Part shown: piece after piece, positions 39,545-47,924 of the stretch
Layout of the letters: each line of letters opens with the position of its first letter
Position numbering within the stretch: the stretch's first letter is position 1
Source: Terriglobia bacterium
Lineage (GTDB): Bacteria; Acidobacteriota; Terriglobia; Bryobacterales; Bryobacteraceae
Assembly (NCBI GenBank): GCA_020073145.1
Contig: JAIQFS010000047.1
Location: 1-64,000 of the forward strand
DNA: 64,000 bases
Reading direction: 5' to 3'
Notes under the pieces: generated by a model
Databases searched by the model: none
What the model was told of the DNA's origin: nothing
Seen by the model: only the letters and a program-made list of their open reading frames with translations
Made by a program: the position numbers and the translations under genes

Positions 39545-40693
39545 GTGACCATCCTGGTGGCCAACATCGGCAGCACGTCGTTCAAGTACCGTCTGTACGA
39601 CATGGAAGGGACCAAGGTGCTCGCCCGCGGCCTGGTCGAGCGGATCGGCCAACCCGGCGGCGCCTGCCCCGATTGCCAAACGGCACTGACGACTTGCCTG
39701 GCCGAGATCGCCGGCCCCGGTAAGCCGCTTTCCCGCCTCACGTCCCTCAGCGGGATCGCATTCAAGACCGTCCACGCCGGGCCGCTGAGCGGCGCCCGCC
39801 TCGTCGATGACGCCGTGCTGGCCGCCATGGAAGAGTTTTCGTTTCTGGCGCCGGCGCACAATCGCCCTTACCTCGCCGCCATACGCGCCTTTCGCAAGAG
39901 GCTGCCGGAACTCCCGCTGGTGGCGGTCTTCGAAACCGCGTTTTTCGATTCCTTGGACGAAGCCACCGTCACTTATGCGGTTCCGTACTCCTGGAGGCAA
40001 GACCACGGCATTCGCCGCTACGGTTTTCACGGGGCGAGCCATCAGGCCGCCAGCGAGTGCGCTCAGCAACATCTCGGCCGCACCGATCTGCGGCACATCT
40101 CGTGTCATCTGGGCGGAAGCGCGAGCCTGGCCGCCATTCGCAACGGGGTCGCCATCGACACCAGCTTCGGCATGTCTCCGCAGTCGGGCCTTCCGCAGAG
40201 CAACCGCACCGGCGACTTCGATGTTTTCGCAGCCCTGCACCTCATCCGGCAGCGTTCGCTTTCGGTGGAGGAGATGGGCCGCGTGCTGGCCTGTGAATCG
40301 GGCCTCGCGGGCATCTCGGGCGGCTCCGGCGACATCCGTGATCTCACGGCGGCGGCGGCCGCGGGCGACGCCCGGGCACGGCTGGCGCTCGACGTGTTCA
40401 TCCGTTCCGTCCGCCACTACCTGGGCGCATTTCTAGTCGAACTGGGCGGCGTCGACGTGATCACGTTTTCCGGCGGCATCGGCGAAAACAGCCCGGAGAT
40501 CCGCGCGGCGGTGTGCGCCGGGCTCGCGCCTTTGGGCCTGCAGTTGGACGGGTCGCGCAACCGGACCGCCGCCGGCGAAGTCCGCATCTCATCCGATGCC
40601 TCGCCCGCCGCCATCCTGGTGGCGCCCGCCGACGAAGAGCGCATCGTCGCTCGGGCCGCCGCCGCGGCGCTGGCAGCGGCCGGCCGCGGGTAA
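39545..40693 (+). CDS. Acetate-kinase family protein with altered active-site residues
   Basis: A 382-aa member of the acetate/propionate kinase family from GTG 39545. Conserved: N-I-G-S-T-S-F-K, A-P-A-H-N-R, R-R-Y-G-F-H-G-A-S-H, C-H-L-G-G, I-D-T-S-F-G (with R in N-R-T-G-D) and F-S-G-G-I-G-E-N. But the H-R-x-V-H-G-G arginine is Lys (A-F-K-T-V-H-A-G), and the catalytic V-F-D-T-A-F Asp is Glu (V-F-E-T-A-F). Those changes hit residues that hold the acetate and phosphoryl group, so the substrate may differ from acetate. No pta gene is near. Confidence 0.83.
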   Translation: MTILVANIGSTSFKYRLYDMEGTKVLARGLVERIGQPGGACPDCQTALTTCLAEIAGPGKPLSRLTSLSGIAFKTVHAGPLSGARLVDDAVLAAMEEFSFLAPAHNRPYLAAIRAFRKRLPELPLVAVFETAFFDSLDEATVTYAVPYSWRQDHGIRRYGFHGASHQAASECAQQHLGRTDLRHISCHLGGSASLAAIRNGVAIDTSFGMSPQSGLPQSNRTGDFDVFAALHLIRQRSLSVEEMGRVLACESGLAGISGGSGDIRDLTAAAAAGDARARLALDVFIRSVRHYLGAFLVELGGVDVITFSGGIGENSPEIRAAVCAGLAPLGLQLDGSRNRTAAGEVRISSDASPAAILVAPADEERIVARAAAAALAAAGRG

Positions 40694-40694
40694 G

Positions 40695-41207
40695 TTACGG
40701 CCGCCCTTCGCTGGAGGGCGGCACGATCCCCTTGATCCGCAGAAACGCGCCGATGATCCCGTACATCTCGTTATCGTGCGAGATGTTCCAGTTCAGCAGC
40801 CCCAGCTTGCTCATGTTCCAGCGAGCCCATCGCACCTGAGCCGCCGCCGCCGCGTCCGTCATCGAGGCATACACCGGGTCGCAATAGTCGAAGGAAGCCT
40901 TGAGCGCCGCCACCAGATCCACCTTCGACTTCTTCGAACGCGCGTTCGCCGTGACGGTCTCGCCCTTCACCACGGCGCACATCAGCAATTGCCCGTCGGC
41001 CACGTGCGCAATCATCTCTCCGAATGTGCGCACTTCTGACACCGTGCGGAATGAGTAATTCTCTTCCGGCATCTTTTCGGCCGCCCGCATGAGGCTGGGC
41101 TTGATGAAGGCATAATGTTGCCGCGCGTCGTCACTGAACGGGTTCCCTTGGGCGCAAAGCCCTGCCGCCGAACAAAGCACCAGGACTACCGCTTTCTGCC
41201 GGTTCAT
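40695..41207 (-). CDS. Secreted DinB-like protein
   Basis: A 170-aa protein with a signal peptide (1-19, ending C-A-Q). The mature part follows DinB/DUF664 four-helix bundles: Y-A-F-I-K-P-S-L-M-R-A-A-E-K-M-P, F-G-E-M-I-A-H-V-A-D-G (the metal His) and N-W-N-I-S-H-D-N-E-M-Y-G. His ligands are kept. Exported DinB proteins are common in acidobacteria and may use small thiols. Its stop is 2 bp from the convergent kinase stop. Confidence 0.83.
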   Translation of the reverse strand: MNRQKAVVLVLCSAAGLCAQGNPFSDDARQHYAFIKPSLMRAAEKMPEENYSFRTVSEVRTFGEMIAHVADGQLLMCAVVKGETVTANARSKKSKVDLVAALKASFDYCDPVYASMTDAAAAAQVRWARWNMSKLGLLNWNISHDNEMYGIIGAFLRIKGIVPPSSEGRP

Positions 41208-41231
41208 CGCATCTCTCCTCTTCGCGAGCGC

Positions 41232-42254
41232 CTAATTCCCGCTCAAGCCGCCCGGCCACGCCGAGTTCAAGTGGTAGGTGGACGCCGGTCCGATCATTTC
41301 CACGCGCCGGATTTTGCCGTTCTCGATGAGAAACGCCTCCGACACCAGGATGCTGGACGGCCGGTTGAATCCCCGGAAGGTGTATTCTTGCCCAGTCGAG
41401 AGCACGCCCTTGTTCACCGTGCCCTGATCGAAAACCGCGTGCGACCACACCACGCCGTGCTCGGCGTCCACCAGTGGATACCGGCGATGGTGAATGCTCT
41501 GCACCACAAAGTAATAACCGAGCTTGAACTGCGCCATACAGTCCAGCGCAAACCCGTTGACCGCGTCCTTGGGTTCATTGGGCGGCCGCGGTACGTTGGT
41601 GGTGTGCGATCCGTTCTCGATGCGGTCGCAGTCGTTGGTAAACGGATACGTGCCGGTGCCGTTGACGCCCTTGCCGTCGTTCTTCTGCAGACCGCTGAAG
41701 TAGGCGTCGGCGACGGAGATCATCTCCTGCCGCGACGGCCGCTGCGCCGGAGGAATGGTCTTGAACCACAGGTCCTCGGGCTTGTATCCGGGCGCGTCCA
41801 TGGCGGCGATGTTGTTCGGACCGCCCCCGCCAGGCTTGAAGTAGATGCTTTCGACTTCGGTGATGCGCCCCAGTTGCACGCGGAGCCGCAGGCTCATCAG
41901 GATGGGCCCGCCGGCTTCGCGCATGGTTCCCATGAACCCCACCTGACCGGCCTCGGGATCGGCGAAGATGTGCTTGTAGTTGCCGATGCCTTCCGCGGTC
42001 TTCCAGAACCCGTCGCCCAGATCGATCTTCTGATCGTTCTCGGTGTAGACCACGTCCGCCGACACCGGCAACCGTTTGGGATCGTGCGCGACCAATGCCG
42101 CCCGGTATTGATTGACCAGATCCTCCAGGCAGGCCCGGTTGCAGTTGAGCGGAATGGGCCCGGTGGACGCTTCCGCGTTCCGGACCAGCGACCCGGCAAC
42201 GATGGCGGCGGCCACGAGGACGACGGCGCCAAGGGCGGCAAAGGCAGAGCGCAT
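41232..42254 (-). CDS. Secreted hypothetical protein
   Basis: A 340-aa protein; ATG 42254 follows TAGGAGAA. Signal peptide at 1-30 (A-L-G-A-V-V-L-V-A-A-A-I-V-A-G). The mature protein alternates strands and helices, with N-C-N-R-A-C-L-E-D-L-V-N-Q-Y-R-A-A-L at its start, which resembles the entry of NTF2-like folds, and a repeat of this theme near residue 175. Possible two-domain NTF2-like secreted protein; function unknown. Same strand as the DinB and PQQ genes. Confidence 0.65.
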   Translation of the reverse strand: MRSAFAALGAVVLVAAAIVAGSLVRNAEASTGPIPLNCNRACLEDLVNQYRAALVAHDPKRLPVSADVVYTENDQKIDLGDGFWKTAEGIGNYKHIFADPEAGQVGFMGTMREAGGPILMSLRLRVQLGRITEVESIYFKPGGGGPNNIAAMDAPGYKPEDLWFKTIPPAQRPSRQEMISVADAYFSGLQKNDGKGVNGTGTYPFTNDCDRIENGSHTTNVPRPPNEPKDAVNGFALDCMAQFKLGYYFVVQSIHHRRYPLVDAEHGVVWSHAVFDQGTVNKGVLSTGQEYTFRGFNRPSSILVSEAFLIENGKIRRVEMIGPASTYHLNSAWPGGLSGN

Positions 42255-42374
42255 CAAGTTGGTTCTCCTATCAGGGAGATTCTATCGCGGCAGGGTTCCC
42301 AAAAGGGGACCGCTCGCGGCCGACGCATCGCCACTGCCACTGGACCGGAAGACGCTCGAGCGTTCGCTTTCCCC

Positions 42375-44009
42375 TTATCGCAGCCCCCACGTGAACAGCG
42401 CGCTACCAGCCTGGATGCTGACATACTGTTTGCCGTTCACCAGGTAGGTCATGGGGCCGGCCGATACCGAGGGGCCGAGATTCGTCTCCCACAGAAGCTT
42501 GCCGTTACGCGCGTCGAGCGCGTAGAAGGCGCCGTCGCGGCCGCCGCTGAAGAGCACATCGCTGTCGGTGGTGAGCACGCCGGCTTCGGTCGAGGGCGCC
42601 GACAAGCGATAGTCCCACTTCTTCTCGCCGGTTCCAGGGTCGACGGCGCGGATCGCGCTATAGACGTCTTCTTTGTCATTGCCCGGCCGGGGGAAGTCGC
42701 CGGAGAAGCTCTTGGTCACGTCGTACTCGGGCGGTTTGTCGCCCTTGGAATAAATGCTCGAGCTGTTCTCCCACGTGGGAATGTAAAACAGGCCGGTGTG
42801 GGGGCTAAAACTCGGGCTATACCAATTCGTCGCGCCCTGATTGCCCGGATACACCAGCGTGCCTTCTTTAGTAGGCTCGATGCCGGCCGCGCGGATGGGC
42901 CGGCCGCGCTCGTCGAAGCCGGTGGCCCAGTTCACCTTGGCGAAGGGTTTGCCGAGCAGGAACTGGCCGGTGGTCCGGTCGAGCACGTAGAACATCCCGT
43001 TGCGGTTGGCCCACAACATGACCTTGCGCGGGCGGCCTTGAAACTGGATGTTGGCCAGCACCGGAACCTGGGTCGAGTCCCAGTCGAATTCATTGTGCGG
43101 CGAAAACTGGTAATGCCACTTCAGCTTGCCGGTATCGGCGTCGAGCGCGACGACCGAAGAGCTATAGAGGTTGTCGCCCAGCCGTCCGTCGCCGTTCCAG
43201 TCGGGGCCGGCATTGCCGGTGCCCCAGAACGTGAGATTGGTTTCGGGATCGTAGGAGCCGGTGACCCAGATGGGCGCGCCGCCGTGCATCCACGAATCGC
43301 CCGACCAGGTTTCGTTGCCCGGCTCGCCGGGCCCGGGCACGGTATAGAAGCGCCACGCTTCCTTGCCGGTGTTTACGTCGAAGGCGGCGAGGAAGCCGCG
43401 GATGCCGAACTCACCGCCCGCCACGCCCGCGATCACCTTGTCCTTCACCACAATGGGCGCGTGCGTCATGGAGTAGCGCTGCTTGGGATCGGCCGCCTGC
43501 GTCTTCCAGATCTCCTTGCCGGTCTTAGAGTCGAGCGCGATCACCGTGGTGTCGAGCGCCGCCATAAAAATCTTGTTGCCCAGGATCGCCAGTCCGCGCG
43601 TCTCCTGCCCGCAGCAGTTCCGAGCGATCGGGTCCGGCTTGTAGAGGTAAGTCCAGATGGTTTTCCCGGTGGCCGCATCCAGGGCAAACACGTCGTTGAT
43701 GCCCTGGACGGTGTACATGACGCCATCCACGACCAGCGGCGTCACCTCGTGCTTTTCGAGCGACCGGGACTGGAACACCCATTTGAGCGTGAGGTCCTTG
43801 GCATTGTCCGGCGTGATCTGGGTCAGCCCGCTATGGCGCTGGCTCATCACGCCGCCGGAGTACGTGAGCCAATTCTGGGGCTCCTGGCCGGCATTCAGGA
43901 TGCGTTCGAAGGGAACGGGGGTGACGGGAGCCTCGCGGTTCACGGGTCCCCGGCCCTGACCCCACGCGAAGGACGCAAGGGCGGTCAGCAGCAATGCTCG
44001 AATCTTCAT
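42375..44009 (-). CDS. PQQ-dependent alcohol dehydrogenase, periplasmic
   Basis: A 544-aa quinoprotein with signal peptide (1-17). Eight-bladed propeller repeats (A-L-D-A-x-T-G-K-x-x-W) run through it. The rare vicinal disulfide C-C appears in A-R-N-C-C-G-Q, the N ligand in G-T-G-N-A-G-P, and the catalytic Asp region in H-N-E-F-D-W-D-S. No C-terminal haem c motif, so electrons go to a separate cytochrome. Oxidises an alcohol in the periplasm. No pqq synthesis genes are in the window. Whether Ca or lanthanide is used cannot be settled by eye. Confidence 0.9.
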   Translation of the reverse strand: MKIRALLLTALASFAWGQGRGPVNREAPVTPVPFERILNAGQEPQNWLTYSGGVMSQRHSGLTQITPDNAKDLTLKWVFQSRSLEKHEVTPLVVDGVMYTVQGINDVFALDAATGKTIWTYLYKPDPIARNCCGQETRGLAILGNKIFMAALDTTVIALDSKTGKEIWKTQAADPKQRYSMTHAPIVVKDKVIAGVAGGEFGIRGFLAAFDVNTGKEAWRFYTVPGPGEPGNETWSGDSWMHGGAPIWVTGSYDPETNLTFWGTGNAGPDWNGDGRLGDNLYSSSVVALDADTGKLKWHYQFSPHNEFDWDSTQVPVLANIQFQGRPRKVMLWANRNGMFYVLDRTTGQFLLGKPFAKVNWATGFDERGRPIRAAGIEPTKEGTLVYPGNQGATNWYSPSFSPHTGLFYIPTWENSSSIYSKGDKPPEYDVTKSFSGDFPRPGNDKEDVYSAIRAVDPGTGEKKWDYRLSAPSTEAGVLTTDSDVLFSGGRDGAFYALDARNGKLLWETNLGPSVSAGPMTYLVNGKQYVSIQAGSALFTWGLR

Positions 44010-44163
44010 GGGAGGCAACAACCTTTCTTTCTCAAAACAGGCACCCCGCAAACGGTGCAACTCTCGGGGTATCTTATCGCTGTACAGCGGGCGAGCGCAA
44101 ATCGGGCGGGCCTCGGTTGCCGCTCACCCAGCGCGGGGGGCGATATCCGACAATCAGAAGAGC

Positions 44164-44757
44164 ATGGCAATCCACAATACCGTCGAGTTCAACGATATCT
44201 ATAAGGGCACGCCTCCGTGGGACATCGGCCGGCCGCAGTCCGCGTTTCTAGCGCTGGCGGAGTCCGGCGCGCTCCGCGGCCGCGTTCTCGATGCCGGCTG
44301 CGGCACCGGCGAACACGCTCTCATGGCCGCGCGCCTCGGCTTGGAAGTCACCGGAATCGACACCTCGGCCAGAGCCATCGCGCTTGCGCAGGCCAAGGCG
44401 CGCGAGCGCCGCCTCACCGTCCCCTTCCTGATGTCGAACGCCCTAGATCTCGGCTCACTGGGCCAGCAATTCGATACGGTTCTCGATTGCGGGCTGTTCC
44501 ACGTCTTCAGCGACGACGACCGCCGCGCTTTCGTCGACAGTCTCACCAGTGCGGTCGCGCCGGGCGGCCGCTATTTCATGCTGTGCTTCAGCGAACACCA
44601 GCCGGGAGACACGGGCCCCCGCCGCGTGACCCAAGCCGAGATCCGCGCCAGTTTCAGCCGCGGCTGGAGCGTGGATTCCATCGAGCCGGCCCGGCTCGAG
44701 ACCACCATGGGGCCCGACGGCATCGCCGCCTGGCTGGCGTGCCTCACCCGGACCTGA
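44164..44757 (+). CDS. Class I SAM-dependent methyltransferase
   Basis: A 197-aa enzyme; ATG 44164 is chosen because the family N-terminus (Y-K-G-T-P-P-W-D-I-G-R-P) follows. Motif I V-L-D-A-G-C-G-T-G-E-H, acidic loop V-T-G-I-D-T-S, F-D-T-V-L-D-C-G-L-F-H and G-G-R-Y-F-M-L-C-F-S. Similar to thiopurine/chloride-type S-methyltransferases, which methylate small thiols, tellurite or halides. Substrate not readable. Divergent from the PQQ dehydrogenase. Confidence 0.87.
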   Translation: MAIHNTVEFNDIYKGTPPWDIGRPQSAFLALAESGALRGRVLDAGCGTGEHALMAARLGLEVTGIDTSARAIALAQAKARERRLTVPFLMSNALDLGSLGQQFDTVLDCGLFHVFSDDDRRAFVDSLTSAVAPGGRYFMLCFSEHQPGDTGPRRVTQAEIRASFSRGWSVDSIEPARLETTMGPDGIAAWLACLTRT

Positions 44758-44874
44758 CCGGCGCGGAGAGCGCGCGGCCTTTAGCGCGGGAGCGCTGCGA
44801 TCTCGACGATGCGCGCTTTCCGGCGCGCCTTTCATTCATAATGAAGGGGAAGGTCCCAAAGGAGAGCACGCCCC

Positions 44875-46386
44875 ATCGCGTCCCAATATTCCACTCCGGA
44901 GATCGAAAGCCGCGCGGCGCAGACGATTCGGGAGGCCTTCGAGTCCGGCCGGCCGCTCACCTATATCCGCTCCTCGGAAGAGCAGCGCATCGGCCGTGTG
45001 CTGCGCGAGGTGGCCCGGAGGTTGCACAGCTCCAAGCCGGTGCCGGTCTGGACGTGGAGCCTGACCGAAGGGCTTGGCGGCGACGGCAAGCCTGCCGAGC
45101 CCGGCACTCACGCGCCGCGCGCCGCGCTGGATTTCATCGCGGCGCATCCCGGTCCGGCCATCTTTCACCTCAAGGATTTTCATGAGCCGCTGCGCGACTC
45201 GTCCGAGATCCGGCGGCGCCTGCGCGACGTTTACGAAAGTTGCACCGACCGGCACAAGTTCGTCGTTGTGACGTCTCCGGTGCGGTTCATTCCCGAGGAG
45301 ATCGAGCGCAGCGTGTTGTTTTTGGAACTGCGGCCGCCGGACCCGGTCGAGTTGGTGGCGTTCCTGCGTGAAGAGACGCAGCGCGCCGGCCGTTCTCCGG
45401 GCGATGCGATCCTCGACCAATTCGCGGGCGTGTTGCAGGGGCTGACGCTCGACGAAGCGCGCTACGCCTTGCGCCGGGCGATGGCCGCGACCCCGCAGTT
45501 GGGGCCGGAGTCTCTCCCGGCGCTGCTCGAAGAAAAGCGCCTGCTGGTCAACCGCGGCGGCGTCATCGAATACATCGCCGAAGGCGGCAGCTTGGGGGAG
45601 ATCGGGGGTCTCGACGGCCTCAAGAAGTGGCTGCTCGAGCGCCGGAAACTCTTTCAGATGCGCGACAGCCTCAACTCGGAGATTGTGCCCAAGGGCGTCC
45701 TGCTCATGGGCATTCCCGGCTGCGGCAAGAGCCTTTCGGTGAAGGCCATCGCGTCGTCTTTCCAACTTCCGCTGTACCGCATCGACATGATCGAAATCTT
45801 TTCGGGGCGGCACGGAAAGCCTGAAGGCGCGTTCGTGCAGGCGTGCCGCCAGATGGAAGACATGGCGCCGGCGGTGTTGTGGTTCGACGAAATCGAGATG
45901 GGCATCACCTCGACCGATTCCGGCGGCGAGCAAGGCCGCATCTTCGCGTTCTTCCTCACCTGGATGCAGGAAAAGGCCCGCGGCCTGTTTGTCGCCGCCA
46001 CCGCCAACCGCATCGACCTGCTTCCCGCCGAGATGATTCGCAAGGGGCGTTTCGACGAAGTGTTCTTTGTCGACCTGCCGCTCGAGGACGAGCGCATCGA
46101 GATCTTCAAGATTCATCTCAGCCGCCGCGGCGTGGACCCGGCCGCGTTCGATCTGGCCCAGTTGAAGAGCTTTACCAATGGCTGGGCGGGCGCGGAGATC
46201 GAGCAGTGCGTGGTGGCGGCCGTGACCAAAGCGCGGCTATCAGGCCATGCCATGACCGAGGAAGATCTCATCGGCGTGGCCGCCAAGATGGTTCCGCTCT
46301 CGCGCACGATGAACGAGCAGATCAATCACATCCGAAGCTGGGCCTTCGAGCGCGCGGTCCGCGCGTCCAATCCGGCCGGGCGGTGA
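44875..46386 (+). CDS. AAA+ ATPase (spastin/26S-subunit type), apparent ATC start
   Basis: About 503 aa. Walker A G-I-P-G-C-G-K-S, Walker B V-L-W-F-D-E-I-E, sensor A-T-A-N-R-I and R-K-G-R-F-D-E arginine finger are intact. Homologous-looking coding sequence (T-I-R-E-A-F-E-S-G-R-P-L-T-Y-I-R-S-S-E-E-Q) extends 41 codons upstream of the first normal start, GTG 44998. A good AAAGGAG (44858-44864) precedes ATC 44875, 10 bases away, and no ATG/GTG/TTG lies in frame between. So translation probably starts at ATC, or the start was ATG and has mutated. Function: remodelling ATPase, target unknown. Confidence 0.8.
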   Translation: MASQYSTPEIESRAAQTIREAFESGRPLTYIRSSEEQRIGRVLREVARRLHSSKPVPVWTWSLTEGLGGDGKPAEPGTHAPRAALDFIAAHPGPAIFHLKDFHEPLRDSSEIRRRLRDVYESCTDRHKFVVVTSPVRFIPEEIERSVLFLELRPPDPVELVAFLREETQRAGRSPGDAILDQFAGVLQGLTLDEARYALRRAMAATPQLGPESLPALLEEKRLLVNRGGVIEYIAEGGSLGEIGGLDGLKKWLLERRKLFQMRDSLNSEIVPKGVLLMGIPGCGKSLSVKAIASSFQLPLYRIDMIEIFSGRHGKPEGAFVQACRQMEDMAPAVLWFDEIEMGITSTDSGGEQGRIFAFFLTWMQEKARGLFVAATANRIDLLPAEMIRKGRFDEVFFVDLPLEDERIEIFKIHLSRRGVDPAAFDLAQLKSFTNGWAGAEIEQCVVAAVTKARLSGHAMTEEDLIGVAAKMVPLSRTMNEQINHIRSWAFERAVRASNPAGR

Positions 46387-46808
46387 AGCGGCGCTCCTTC
46401 GCGCGTAAAAGATCGACGGCCGTCAGCCGCGCTTCCAGCAGCAGCGCAGTGTTCGGAAGAATTCAACCACCGCGGGTAAAGGATCGTCGAGACACCAGAT
46501 CGACCGGGCGTTGGAGGCGGCGCTCGATACCGCGGACGGACCAGACCGGATTGCGGACGCCAGTGTGCGCAACCCCGGGGACCAAATCAAATCCCGGTGC
46601 GCGATTCGGGACCTCGGGACGTGCAGTTGATCGATAGCCATGCGATACCTCGATACGGCGCCAGTCACGACGCCATGCAAGCAGTGATGGAAATTTCACC
46701 AACGAGGTTTCACCTCTTGATTGGGATGATGTGTTTTCGCTCACGCCCAGAAGGGCTAGTCGGTCTATGGCCGCTAGGAGGAGCTGGACTGCCCGGAGGG
46801 GTGATTCG
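46387..46808. other. 422-bp gap without a supported gene
   Basis: Between the AAA gene and the MetE-like gene. Short frames exist on both strands (for example 93 aa at 46463-46744 minus), but none has a ribosome site or a recognisable motif. I see no tRNA-like fold, clear promoter or hairpin. It may be decayed sequence. Confidence 0.6.
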
Positions 46809-47912
46809 CTAGGCGTCTTTCCAGACCAGGCGCGCGGTGTCCACCACCAACTGCAGCTTGCGCCACTGCTGCTCTTCGGTTAACAGATTGCCTTCCATGG
46901 CGGAGGCAAAGCCGCATTGCGGGCTCAGCGACAGGTTCTCCAGAGGCACGTAACGGCTGGCCTCCTCGATGCGCCGCGCCAGTTGGTCCGGCTTTTCGAG
47001 TTCGGGAACCTTGCTGCTCACCAGGCCCAGGACGACCACTTTGCCGGGCGGCACAAAGCGCAACGGTTCGAAAGTTCCGGCGCGCTCGGATTCGTACTCT
47101 AATAAGAAGGCATCCACGTTGAGTTGGCCGAACAGTTTTTCGGCGATCGGGTCGTAACCGCCCTCGGCGTACCAATGGCTCTGGTTGTTGCCGCGGCATA
47201 AGTGCATCGCCACGGTGACGCCTTTCGTGTTGACGCCTTCGATGCAGGCGTTATCTACGCGGATCGCTTCCTCCAGCGCCTGGTTGGGATCCATCCCCAT
47301 CTCATTCTGGATATACGCGCGCCATTTGGGGTCGATGTAATAGCTGTAGCGGGGCGCATCCACCTGCAGGTATTTCACGCCGTCCTGGACGAGCGCCTGC
47401 ATCTCGGCCTTGAAGAGGGGCACAAGGTCCCACAAGAACTCGGAACGCGTGGGGTACGCTTTCTCACTGATCCCTTTTTTGTAGGCAATCGCCGGGAACT
47501 GGTTGGGTGTGGGGATGGTGACCTTGATGGCACCCGGGCTGTGCTGCTTGAGGAAATCGAGCTCATGCTTGGCCATGCGCTTCTTCTGCTGGATCTTGCC
47601 CGTGACCACGCCGGGATGGCCGCGGAGCCCCGCCGGTACGGCGCCGCCGTTCCACTGCCGGTTTACCGCGTCGGCGTTGTCGATACCGGTCACCGATTCG
47701 TAGAAGTCGCTCATGAACCCGCGGCGGCGCAGTTCGCCATCGGTGAAGATCCGGAAGCCCGCGTCTCTCTGGCGTTCCAGGATGCGCCGGATTTGCCGGT
47801 CTTCAATGGCGCGGAGTTGATCCTTGGTGACGGCCGGATTGACCCGGGCCTCCAAAATTTCCTGCGGCCGGAGCAGGCTGCCGACATGGTCGGCGCGATA
47901 TGGGAAAGCCAT
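46809..47912 (-). CDS. MetE C-terminal-like (YxjG-type) methyltransferase
   Basis: A 367-aa protein of the cobalamin-independent methionine synthase C-terminal fold. Zinc ligands are present: H-L-C-R-G-N (His, Cys), E in Y-E-S-E-R and C in L-S-P-Q-C-G-F. N-terminus R-A-D-H-V-G-S-L-L-R-P is the family start. The lack of the N-terminal MetE half points to the YxjG/YxjH group, which methylates homocysteine or related thiols. It lies 12 bp after the solute-binding protein gene, so a sulfur compound may be imported and used. Confidence 0.88.
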   Translation of the reverse strand: MAFPYRADHVGSLLRPQEILEARVNPAVTKDQLRAIEDRQIRRILERQRDAGFRIFTDGELRRRGFMSDFYESVTGIDNADAVNRQWNGGAVPAGLRGHPGVVTGKIQQKKRMAKHELDFLKQHSPGAIKVTIPTPNQFPAIAYKKGISEKAYPTRSEFLWDLVPLFKAEMQALVQDGVKYLQVDAPRYSYYIDPKWRAYIQNEMGMDPNQALEEAIRVDNACIEGVNTKGVTVAMHLCRGNNQSHWYAEGGYDPIAEKLFGQLNVDAFLLEYESERAGTFEPLRFVPPGKVVVLGLVSSKVPELEKPDQLARRIEEASRYVPLENLSLSPQCGFASAMEGNLLTEEQQWRKLQLVVDTARLVWKDA

Positions 47913-47924
47913 CGAGTTCGTATC

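Noticed and set aside
41115-44204. 1029-aa open frame on the plus strand
   Set aside because: Antisense shadow of the DUF/PQQ dehydrogenase genes caused by high GC; low-complexity composition and no ribosome site.
46463-46744. 93-aa leftward frame in the 46.4-46.8 kb gap
   Set aside because: No ribosome site, motif or codon pattern; overlapping frames on the other strand look equally random.
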